A stretch of 64,000 bases of DNA from Thioalkalivibrio sp. (GTDB lineage: Bacteria > Pseudomonadota > Gammaproteobacteria > Ectothiorhodospirales > Ectothiorhodospiraceae): positions 1 to 64,000 of the forward strand of contig SKJG01000067.1 in the NCBI GenBank assembly GCA_007116035.1, given 5' to 3'. The position numbers and the translations under genes were made by a program. Below, in pieces: positions 18,708-26,481 of this stretch. The notes beneath the pieces were generated by a model. It had not been told where the DNA came from and did no database searches. It saw only the letters and a list, made by a program, of their open reading frames with translations. The number at the start of each line of letters is the position of its first letter. Within the stretch, counting starts at the first letter, position 1.

Positions 18708-20381
18708 TCAGGCAACGTAGCTCACGTACTCGGGATCATACATCTGCGCCTCGACCCAGGCCTGCAGGTCGGCTGGATGCTCGATTCCCGCCAGCCCCTC
18801 GGCGAAAGCCACCGCCGCAACCGCAACCGCGATCCGGGCCGAGACCTCGCGAACCCGAGACAGCGCCGGGAACAGGCTGCCCTGCGCGAGATCCTCGTCG
18901 CGCACCGTCTCGGCCAAGGTACGGGCGGCCACCATGAACATCGCATCGGTGACCCGCGAGGCCTGCACCGCAACCGCCCCGAGGCCGACACCGGGGAAAA
19001 TGTACGAGTTGTTGCCCTGACGCGGCACGAAGCGCCGCCCGTCGAGATCCAACGGATCGAAGGGGCTGCCGGAAGCAAACAGTGCCCGGCCGTCGGACCA
19101 ACCGTAGGCCTGCTCGGCCGTGCACTCCGCTCGGGACGTGGGGTTGGAGAGCGCAAAAACGATCGGGTGGTCGTTCAGGCGTGCCATGCTCTCGATGACC
19201 TCGCGGGTGAATGCACCCGGCACCGCACCCACGCCGATGATGGCCGTCGGACGCAACGCCTCCACCGCCTCGAGGAAGCTCACGAGCGGTGGGTGTTCGT
19301 GGGCATAGGGCCGCTTGTGTTCGGCCAGCGCCGAGCGGCCCCGTATCACCAGGCCCCTGGAGTCGACCATCCAGGATCGGCGCCGCGCAACGCCCTCTTC
19401 CATGCCTTCCGCCACCAATGCGGAGGTCAGCAGATCGGCGATGCCGGTGGCTGCCTCGCCCGCACCCAGAAACAGGAAGGTCTGGTCACGCAGGGGGCGG
19501 TTGGTCACCCGGAGCGCCGACAGAATGCCCGCCAGCGTGACCGCGGCGGTGCCCTGGATGTCATCGTTGAAGCAGGGGAACCGGTCACGGTACGCCTGCA
19601 GCAGGGGAAAGGCGTTGTGGTTGGCGAAGTCCTCGAACTGCACCAGGATCCCGGGGAAAACCTCCTGCGTGGCCTCGAGGAATTCTGCCATCAGTTCGTC
19701 ATATTCGATGCCGGCGAGGCGCCGTCGGCGCAGGCCCAGGTAGAGTGGATCCTCGAGCAACGACTCGTTGTTGGTCCCGACGTCGAACATCACCGGCAAA
19801 CAACGGCGCGGATGCACCCCGGCGCAGGCGGTGTACAGGGCCAGCTTGCCGATCGGGATTCCCATGCCGCTGGCGCCGAGGTCGCCCAGACCCAGGATGC
19901 GCTCACCGTCGGTGACCACGATGATCCGCGCGTCCCGGTAGGGCCAGTTCCGCAGAACGGAGGCCACTTGGCCCCGGTCCTCCGCCGAGACGTACAACCC
20001 GCGCGGGCTCCGGTAGATGTGGCCGTATTCCTGGCAGGCCAGCCCGACGGTCGGTGTGTAGATCACCGGCATCATTTCGTCGGGGTTTTCAATCACCACC
20101 CGGTAGAAGAGCGCCTCGTTCCGGTCCTGCAGGCTCTGGAGCATGATGAAACGCTCTAGTGGCGAGTCGATGCGCCGGAAGTTCTCCAGCACTCGCTCCA
20201 CCTGTTCCTCCTGGCTGGACACATGCGGCGGCAGGAGTCCGGTCAGCCCCAGCACATCGCGTTCGCGCGCAGTGAAGGCCGAGCCCTTGTTCAGGGAGGG
20301 ATCGCGCAACAGCGCCATGCCGCGGGGGAACCATTCGGGGAGGGGGCCCGGCAGAGCCTCGCCAGGTAGCTGCTGCGGCAT
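18708..20381 (-). CDS. Malic enzyme (oxaloacetate-decarboxylating)
   Basis: Malic enzyme converts malate to pyruvate and CO2 with reduction of NAD(P). The 557-residue protein belongs to the large single-domain SfcA/MaeA group: the Y-T-P-T-V-G segment near residue 109, a F-N-D-D-I-Q-G-T-A metal-binding motif, and the dinucleotide loop G-A-G-E-A-A-T-G-I-A. Coenzyme choice cannot be told by eye; the loop differs from E. coli MaeA, so I leave the symbol blank. It stands alone, with 181 bases to hflK and 132 bases to the upstream gene. Confidence 0.92.
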   Translation of the reverse strand: MPQQLPGEALPGPLPEWFPRGMALLRDPSLNKGSAFTARERDVLGLTGLLPPHVSSQEEQVERVLENFRRIDSPLERFIMLQSLQDRNEALFYRVVIENPDEMMPVIYTPTVGLACQEYGHIYRSPRGLYVSAEDRGQVASVLRNWPYRDARIIVVTDGERILGLGDLGASGMGIPIGKLALYTACAGVHPRRCLPVMFDVGTNNESLLEDPLYLGLRRRRLAGIEYDELMAEFLEATQEVFPGILVQFEDFANHNAFPLLQAYRDRFPCFNDDIQGTAAVTLAGILSALRVTNRPLRDQTFLFLGAGEAATGIADLLTSALVAEGMEEGVARRRSWMVDSRGLVIRGRSALAEHKRPYAHEHPPLVSFLEAVEALRPTAIIGVGAVPGAFTREVIESMARLNDHPIVFALSNPTSRAECTAEQAYGWSDGRALFASGSPFDPLDLDGRRFVPRQGNNSYIFPGVGLGAVAVQASRVTDAMFMVAARTLAETVRDEDLAQGSLFPALSRVREVSARIAVAVAAVAFAEGLAGIEHPADLQAWVEAQMYDPEYVSYVA

Positions 20382-20513
20382 CGCGGAATGTCCTCGGCGG
20401 AGCGGTAAGGAATGGGCGGAAGGCGCACAGGAAAAACGCAGATGGACCGGCTCCGAAGACGCAGTATCCGGCGCCCCTTCAGGCGCGTCAACCGGTCCGC
20501 AAAGCGCCCATGC

Positions 20514-22703
20514 TCAGCCGCCGCCGTTGGGCCCGAGGCGTTCGAGCCACTGCTCGATCAGGGGATCCAGGGTACCCTGCTGCCACGCCGCGGCGACCGC
20601 GATTGCCACGACGACCAAAAACAGGAAGGTCTTCCAGGGCCGTCTCTTCTCCGCGTAGGGATCGTCCAGGGAACGCCGCGAGCCGGGTGGAAGCGCCGCC
20701 ACGCCGGTGAGCGAAGCACCGAAAGGCGGATTGATCCTGGCCCGGGTGTTCACGGCCCAGCCGTTGGCGTCCAGCAAGGGTGCCAGGTTGCGCCGGCGCA
20801 GCTTCAGCCAGGCCAGCAGCACCGAAGGGCCGGAGATGGCCAGCAGCACCCCCAGCGCGACCAGCGGCAATTGCCACCAGGCGAGCTGGAACAGTCCCGC
20901 GACGACCGCGGCGAGCGCGGTGCCAATGGCGCCGATCGCCAGACCGATCGCCGCGAAGATACCGGCAAACCGGGCGATATCAAACGGTGTCTGCTGGGCG
21001 CCCCCGCGGCCGGACTCGGCCCGCGCGACGGCCCCGGTGACGCCGGACATCGCCTCCTCCTCCACCGCCTGGTCGCGGGAGGCCGCAAACTTCTGGATCT
21101 GCTCCTGGATGATCCGGGCGATGCGCTTGTACGGAGACCAGAACGCCTGCCATACGCTGATCGGGTGCTCGACGAGCTTCACCACCGTCGCGTTCCAATC
21201 ACGACCGCGGCGATCATAGAAAACACCGTTTCGACCGACCATCACATGATCGGCATCCCCGTCCGTGAGACCGGCGACAATGGTCATCGGCGGATGCCCG
21301 CTGCGCTCGCAGTGGCAGTAGACCAGATAGGTACCGCTGAAGTGGGCGAGCGCGCTGTGCCGGGTCATGTCGTCCACCCGCAGGCACAGGTCGCAGCTGC
21401 GGCGATCGAGATACAGCGTGCCGGCCTGGAAGATCGCCTTGCGGCGGGTACTGTAGAAATCCCGCAGCGACACGAAGTTGTTCAGCAGCGCGAAAAGATC
21501 CCGATGATAACGGGCCAGGCGCTCCACCGCGTCGATTGACGCGGTCTGCGCCTCCACGGCCCTGTCCCGCTCGATCAGGTCCGTGATCGCCTCTTGCACA
21601 CCGCCATCGACCATGGCGCGGAGGCGCTCTTCCCCCAGGGATGCCACGCGCTCGCCCGCCCTGTCTGCCAGCCAAGCTCGATAGGGAGCGAGGCGGGCGG
21701 AGACCGCGTCCCAGTCGTCCATGCTCAGGCTCTCGCGCTCGCCCAGGAGCGGATGGACGACATCCCGGCGCAGGCGCTCGACACGATCGGCCCAGGCCGG
21801 ATTGACGCCTTCCCCCAGCGGCAACTGCCGTCCCGCTGCGACCTCGGCCAGCGGCAGCGCCGCCACCGACGCGGCAGAAACGGCAATGTCTCCGGCAGCC
21901 AGCGCGGCGTAGACCTCTGCGTCCGGGTTCAGCGCGCCGGTCGCTCGCGCGTCGAAAGCGGCCAGACGACAGCGCGTGAAATAATCATCGACCTTGGCGC
22001 GCACCGATTCGAAGACCTCGGCCGCCATAGCAGTCGCGTCCGCCAGGGGCCGTACTTCGTCCGGGTTATCCTGCCCCGCTGTCCACCAGTGGAGAAAGGC
22101 CTGGGCCTCGGTGAAGAAGGCCTCCAGCTTCTCCCGCGAGACCCCGGGCTCACCGCTCAGATCAGCCTCCGGCCCGAACCGCTCCATGATCTCCCTCATC
22201 ACCGAGCGGATCTCCTCGTCCTCACTCAGTCCCGGGGGGACGATGCCATCGCCGTTGAAGCTCTGGGCGCTGAAGATCGCGGCCTTGTCGGAGCTTTCCT
22301 CCACGGAAACCGCGTCCGCGCCGGACCGGCGCAGGTTGGCGAGGATCTGGCGGGCGGAAGCAAGGAGTCGGGCGCCCTCGGGCGTCGAGTCATCGATCGC
22401 GTGCAGGGGCAGCGCATCGCCGCCCTCGATGAGCTTGCCCGGATCCTTCAGCAGCGAGCACGACCAGGACACGGCGTCGAGGATTTCCGGCACCCGGACA
22501 TGGCCATCGCCGTCGGCGTCGATCAGTTCCAGCGTGCGCGCGTCGAACTCCAGGCCGGAGGTTGGGCAGCTCAGCACCGACCAGAGCTTGGGATCGAGCT
22601 CCCTCAGATGCGTAAGATCCTCAGCGGTATCCAGACGAACCTGATCAAAGCCGCCCGAGCGAAAGAAACGCCAACGATGCGGTGCACGCCCCAAGTCCGT
22701 CAT
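20514..22703 (-). CDS. EF-hand-containing membrane protein of unknown function
   Basis: A 729-residue protein I cannot assign. Residues 62-73 (D-A-D-G-D-G-H-V-R-V-P-E) form a canonical EF-hand calcium loop with Asp at 1, 3 and 5, Gly at 6 and Glu at 12. A second, degenerate F-N-G-D-G lies later. The large middle part is soluble and helical with a Cys-x2-Cys (about 474-477). Near the C-terminus there are two hydrophobic helices in the 600-660 region and one near 700. The start at 22703 has a GGGGGG-type ribosome site. It diverges from the patatin gene with a 189-base gap. Confidence 0.7.
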   Translation of the reverse strand: MTDLGRAPHRWRFFRSGGFDQVRLDTAEDLTHLRELDPKLWSVLSCPTSGLEFDARTLELIDADGDGHVRVPEILDAVSWSCSLLKDPGKLIEGGDALPLHAIDDSTPEGARLLASARQILANLRRSGADAVSVEESSDKAAIFSAQSFNGDGIVPPGLSEDEEIRSVMREIMERFGPEADLSGEPGVSREKLEAFFTEAQAFLHWWTAGQDNPDEVRPLADATAMAAEVFESVRAKVDDYFTRCRLAAFDARATGALNPDAEVYAALAAGDIAVSAASVAALPLAEVAAGRQLPLGEGVNPAWADRVERLRRDVVHPLLGERESLSMDDWDAVSARLAPYRAWLADRAGERVASLGEERLRAMVDGGVQEAITDLIERDRAVEAQTASIDAVERLARYHRDLFALLNNFVSLRDFYSTRRKAIFQAGTLYLDRRSCDLCLRVDDMTRHSALAHFSGTYLVYCHCERSGHPPMTIVAGLTDGDADHVMVGRNGVFYDRRGRDWNATVVKLVEHPISVWQAFWSPYKRIARIIQEQIQKFAASRDQAVEEEAMSGVTGAVARAESGRGGAQQTPFDIARFAGIFAAIGLAIGAIGTALAAVVAGLFQLAWWQLPLVALGVLLAISGPSVLLAWLKLRRRNLAPLLDANGWAVNTRARINPPFGASLTGVAALPPGSRRSLDDPYAEKRRPWKTFLFLVVVAIAVAAAWQQGTLDPLIEQWLERLGPNGGG

Positions 22704-22892
22704 CACCCCCCCAGTGGACCGCCACGGATTCAGGTCCGAACCATACTGTCGGCCGCAGCCACGTGCACGACCTCGCGTTGCGGTCCCGAGGGAACCGTCG
22801 GCATCCTGGCACTGCAAGAGTACAGCGCTGGACCGGTCGCGCAAAGAAGCGAACAATGACGAGCAGCGCGCCCTAACTGAGAAGGAGAAACC

Positions 22893-23822
22893 ATGGCAAA
22901 GGCAGACCGCTCAGCGAAGCAGGCCAAAGCAAGGACCGTCTCCCTGGTGCTGGGCTCGGGCGGGGCCCGCGGTCTGGCCCACATCGGCGTCATCGAGGAG
23001 TTGGAGGCGCACGACTACGAGATCCGCGCAATCGCGGGCAGTTCGATGGGGGCGCTGGTCGGGGGCATCTTTGCCATGGGCGAACTGACGACCTACCGGG
23101 ACTGGGTCGAGGGCCTCAGCCAATCCGACGTCATCGGCCTCCTCGACTGGTCGTTTTCCGGGGGCGGCATGATCCGCGGCGACAAGCTCATGGGGAAACT
23201 GAAGGACCTCGTCGGCGAGAGCGACATCGAGAATCTGCCGATCAGTTACACGGCCGTGGCCGTGGATATCGAACGTGGCAGGGAGATCTGGATGACCGAT
23301 GGTTCCCTGTTCGACGCGATCCGCGCGTCCATCGCGATCCCCGCGGTGTTCGCGCCGCACCGATACCGCGGGCGGACGCTGGTGGACGGAGGCCTGCTCA
23401 ACCCGGTGCCGGTCGCGCCGACCCTGCGCACCCTGACCGACCTGACCATCGTCGTGGACGTCAATGGACCGGCGCCGACGACCAACAAAAACGGGGACGA
23501 GGACGACGAAGAAGCGGGCGAAGAGTCCGGCCTGCTGCGGCGGATGATGGGGTACGTGGAATCGCTCGGCATGAACGGCACGCCCGCTGCGGAAGGAATG
23601 GCCCTGTCGGAGGTCCTGATGCGCTCACTGGAGACGATGCAGGGGGCCCTGACCCGACACCATCTCGCGGTCTTTCGTCCCGATCTCGTGATCAGCATTC
23701 CCAAAAGCGCCTGCATGGTGCACGAGTTCCACAAGGCCCGGCCGGTCATCGAACTGGGCCGGGAGACGGCCCGCGAGCGGTTGCAAACCCTCGATAACGA
23801 AAAGGCTGGCACACCGTATTGA
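22893..23822 (+). CDS. Patatin-like phospholipase, RssA type
   Basis: A 309-residue serine acyl hydrolase with the patatin Ser-Asp dyad. The oxyanion loop G-S-G-G-A-R-G is at 21-27, the nucleophile elbow G-S-S-M-G at 49-53 (Ser51) and the D-G-G at 165-167. There is no signal peptide, so it probably acts on lipids at the inner face of the membrane. GAGAAGGAG precedes the ATG. An acidic insertion rich in D and E lies around 198-212. The natural substrate is unknown for RssA-type proteins. Confidence 0.88.
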   Translation: MAKADRSAKQAKARTVSLVLGSGGARGLAHIGVIEELEAHDYEIRAIAGSSMGALVGGIFAMGELTTYRDWVEGLSQSDVIGLLDWSFSGGGMIRGDKLMGKLKDLVGESDIENLPISYTAVAVDIERGREIWMTDGSLFDAIRASIAIPAVFAPHRYRGRTLVDGGLLNPVPVAPTLRTLTDLTIVVDVNGPAPTTNKNGDEDDEEAGEESGLLRRMMGYVESLGMNGTPAAEGMALSEVLMRSLETMQGALTRHHLAVFRPDLVISIPKSACMVHEFHKARPVIELGRETARERLQTLDNEKAGTPY

Positions 23823-23989
23823 CGGCTCGACCGCGAGGGGGAGACGAGCAGTCGGCAGCTCGCGATATACTGGGCGGCGCGACCGCTCGGGTCTGCTTGC
23901 GCGGATCGAGCCATGCAGAGGGATTTCGGCAGCAGGTGCGCATGGCAGTCGCAGCGCGAAGGTGAATAATGAACCGAGAAGGAGATGGG

Positions 23990-24361
23990 ATGAATTCCAT
24001 GAAGGTCGGAGCAACAAGGTCGTCCGGCGCGGGTCTGATCGGCCTCTTCGTCGCAGTGCTGACGGTCGCCGTTCTCTACGTCGGGGGGGAGTGGTTCGTC
24101 ACCCAACATGTCAAGGCCGCGCTCACGGAGATACTGCAGCAGGAGATGCACGGGGAACTCGAGGTCGAGTCGGTGGGCCTAGACGGCTGGCTGTTGAGTG
24201 GAAGCCGCTCCGGCGATGCCGTGGTTCTGCTGCCCTCCAACGAACGTGTACCGGTGGAATTCAAGATGATCGGTAACCCGATCACCGGTTCGACCATCAC
24301 GGTGGAGGGAGACCAACGCCTGAAGCTGCGCTTGCGGGATCTGTTCGGAGACATCTTCTGA
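23990..24361 (+). CDS. Small membrane-anchored protein of unknown function
   Basis: A 123-residue protein with one N-terminal hydrophobic helix (about residues 14-33), then a soluble domain of about 85 residues, probably periplasmic. I do not recognise a family. The ATG at 23990 has AAGGAGA five bases upstream, better than the ATG at 23969. The C-terminus is rich in beta-prone residues and charged. It lies 167 bases after the patatin gene on the same strand and may form a unit with it. Confidence 0.6.
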   Translation: MNSMKVGATRSSGAGLIGLFVAVLTVAVLYVGGEWFVTQHVKAALTEILQQEMHGELEVESVGLDGWLLSGSRSGDAVVLLPSNERVPVEFKMIGNPITGSTITVEGDQRLKLRLRDLFGDIF

Positions 24362-24662
24362 CCGGTCGGTCAAACGGCAAGCAGCAGAGTGGCGCCGAGG
24401 GGAGCCGTTCGATCTCCGCGGCGCTTTCACCGGCCGGACGACCCCCCACGCCCGACCAGACCCGCGTGCAAAATACCGCGCGCCGGTGCTCGTGGGCCGG
24501 CGCCCCGAACACCCTGGCAGCCATTGGCATGTCCATGTCTTGATGTACTCGCATTGCGGGCAGGCGCTTCCGCATCGGTGGCTGGCTCCCCTCTCCATTG
24601 AGGAAGCCCGCCTGTGAAGGTCACAGGCGGGCTTGGGTAGCCCTCGATCTGCACGGCACCAT
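24362..24662. other. Intergenic region of 301 bases with one long hairpin
   Basis: The plus-strand small gene and the minus-strand oxidoreductase operon converge here. Apart from the hairpin at 24604-24634 I see no gene, promoter or repeat. Confidence 0.5.
24604..24634. terminator. Long bidirectional hairpin, possible terminator
   Basis: AAGCCCGCCTGTG (24604-24616) and CACAGGCGGGCTT (24622-24634) form a perfect 13-bp stem with a five-base loop. It is placed between two convergent transcripts, 29 bases after the membrane-subunit stop codon. Only two T residues follow the stem on either strand, so the mechanism is uncertain. Confidence 0.55.
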
Positions 24663-25709
24663 TCAGGTGGCCGGGGGGCGTTCATCCATCAGGAATTGCC
24701 CGCCGAGCTTGATCAGCGCCGCTGCCACGGCGACGCCGAGCACCAGGATCAGCGCCTCGGGGATGTTCGGCTGGTAGGACTGCACCGCACCGTACCAGTG
24801 GGCTGTCTGTCCCAGCGACACCAGCTGCCCCGTGATGATGAAGCTGTACTGAACCCACAGCACGCCCAGAATGCCGATAAAGGCGAGGATCCGCGGGGCG
24901 TATTGCAGCAATACCAGCGCCAGGATGAAGGGCACCAGCATCCAGATACTCGCCCAGCCCAGCATGCCGACCACGGTGCTGTGAGCCTCGTAGGCAACGC
25001 GCACCAACAGCAGCCCGGCGAACAACAGTGCCGTCTGCCGAAAGATTCGTCCGGCAGTCTCGGTCAGCGCGCTTTGCGGACGCAGCAGCACGATCGCTGC
25101 GGCTCCGCTCACCAGCGCCGAGACCAGGGTGATGACCGAGAGGAACGCTCCGTGGTAGTCAGGACGACCGATTACCGTGCCGAAAACCGCGCCGATGGTG
25201 ATGGCCGCAGCCGCCGCGATCAACAGCGTACCCCAGGCCAGCGGCAGATCGAACACGCCGTGGCGGCCTTTCAGATCCAGCACCAACTTCACGGCCAGGA
25301 GAACCAACTCGATGGAATACAGCGTGCCCATCCACCAGATCGGCGAACTCGGATTTGGCGACAGCAGGATCCAGACCATGTTGAGTAACGACCCCAGTTC
25401 CGTGGCCAGGGCCGTGAAGCCTCCAAGGAGCATCCCGATGGCCATGATCAGCAGCGCCCGCGTGTGCCGCGTGATGGCTTCATCTTTCATGATCAGGCCG
25501 TAGGCCAGGATCAGTGAAACGCCGGTGCTCATCAACGCAAGGAAGATGTAGGTCACCAGCGGTAGTGTCCAGACCAGCGAACTGTTGGTCGCGAACAGAT
25601 GCCCGAAGAACATCTCGTACAGACCCACCGCGCCGCCTGCCACCAGCCCGGCGGCGATCAGGATCCAGGTGGGTGTCAGAAAGTCTTTCCGACTGACGTT
25701 GGAGTTCAT
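24663..25709 (-). CDS. NrfD/PsrC-family membrane subunit of a molybdopterin oxidoreductase
   Basis: A 348-residue protein with about nine to ten membrane helices, the size and pattern of NrfD/PsrC quinol-binding anchors. It would exchange electrons between the quinone pool and the iron-sulfur subunit encoded just upstream (3-base gap). It is the last gene of a three-gene operon: catalytic, iron-sulfur and membrane subunits. Whether the complex works as reductase or oxidase cannot be told from this subunit. DmsC-type anchors are shorter and look different. Confidence 0.85.
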   Translation of the reverse strand: MNSNVSRKDFLTPTWILIAAGLVAGGAVGLYEMFFGHLFATNSSLVWTLPLVTYIFLALMSTGVSLILAYGLIMKDEAITRHTRALLIMAIGMLLGGFTALATELGSLLNMVWILLSPNPSSPIWWMGTLYSIELVLLAVKLVLDLKGRHGVFDLPLAWGTLLIAAAAAITIGAVFGTVIGRPDYHGAFLSVITLVSALVSGAAAIVLLRPQSALTETAGRIFRQTALLFAGLLLVRVAYEAHSTVVGMLGWASIWMLVPFILALVLLQYAPRILAFIGILGVLWVQYSFIITGQLVSLGQTAHWYGAVQSYQPNIPEALILVLGVAVAAALIKLGGQFLMDERPPAT

Positions 25710-25712
25710 GAT

Positions 25713-26453
25713 TTACGCTCCTTGATTTTCGCCGGCGGGGCGAGCGGGTTCGAAACGGCGCTGGGGCTTGTAGTCACGGATGTAAATGACCCGTGGCCGC
25801 GTTCCCAGCTCTTCGCGCAGCCCCTTGCCTCCGTGCCTGGCCACCAGCTTGCTCACTTCGCTGTTCGGGTCGTCGATATCGCCGAATTGCCGTGCACCCG
25901 AGGGACAGGCGTCGACGCAGGCCGGCGCCAGACCCTTGACCAGGCGGTGGTCGCAGAACGTGCATTTTTCAACGGACCCGGCGGGCCGAACGACCGGATA
26001 CGTCGTGCCGCGCTCCGGGTTGCCGTGCGGAGAGCCTTCGCCTCCGGATTCCTCGAGCATCTCCCGGGGCGAGAAGCACCCTTCGGCCAAACGGTCGCGC
26101 TGGGCCCAGTGTTGATGCGGCCTTTCCCAGTTGAAACTGATCACGCCGTACGGGCAGTTGACGATGCAGGCCTTGCAGCCGATGCACTTCTTCGTGTCGT
26201 GCAGCGTCAGGCCGGTCTGCCTGTCCTTGTACATCGCCTGCGTCGGGCAGGCAGCCACACAGGGTGCGTTGTCGCAGTGGTTGCACATCGTCGAGATGTA
26301 CTCGTAGCGAACGGCCGGAAATTTGCCGCTGGTGCGCGTGATCTTGTCGCACCAGTTGAAGCCGACCGGCGTGTTGTTTTCGATCTTGCACGCGATGGTG
26401 CAAGCGGCGCAGCCGACGCACAGCTGCTGGTCAATCACCATTCCATATCCCAT
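25713..26453 (-). CDS. Four-cluster 4Fe-4S electron-transfer subunit (PsrB/ArrB-like)
   Basis: A 246-residue ferredoxin-type subunit with four cysteine groups that bind four 4Fe-4S clusters: C-V-G-C-A-A-C-T-I-A-C at the N-terminus, C-N-H-C with a following C-V-A-A-C, C-I-G-C-K-A-C-I-V-N-C, and C-T-F-C with a distant C-V-D-A-C. It wires the catalytic subunit to the membrane anchor. No signal peptide is present, as usual for subunits exported together with a Tat-dependent partner. It lies 28 bases after the catalytic gene. Confidence 0.92.
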   Translation of the reverse strand: MGYGMVIDQQLCVGCAACTIACKIENNTPVGFNWCDKITRTSGKFPAVRYEYISTMCNHCDNAPCVAACPTQAMYKDRQTGLTLHDTKKCIGCKACIVNCPYGVISFNWERPHQHWAQRDRLAEGCFSPREMLEESGGEGSPHGNPERGTTYPVVRPAGSVEKCTFCDHRLVKGLAPACVDACPSGARQFGDIDDPNSEVSKLVARHGGKGLREELGTRPRVIYIRDYKPQRRFEPARPAGENQGA

Positions 26454-26481
26454 GACGAATCTCTCCTAGCAGTTGTCGGCT

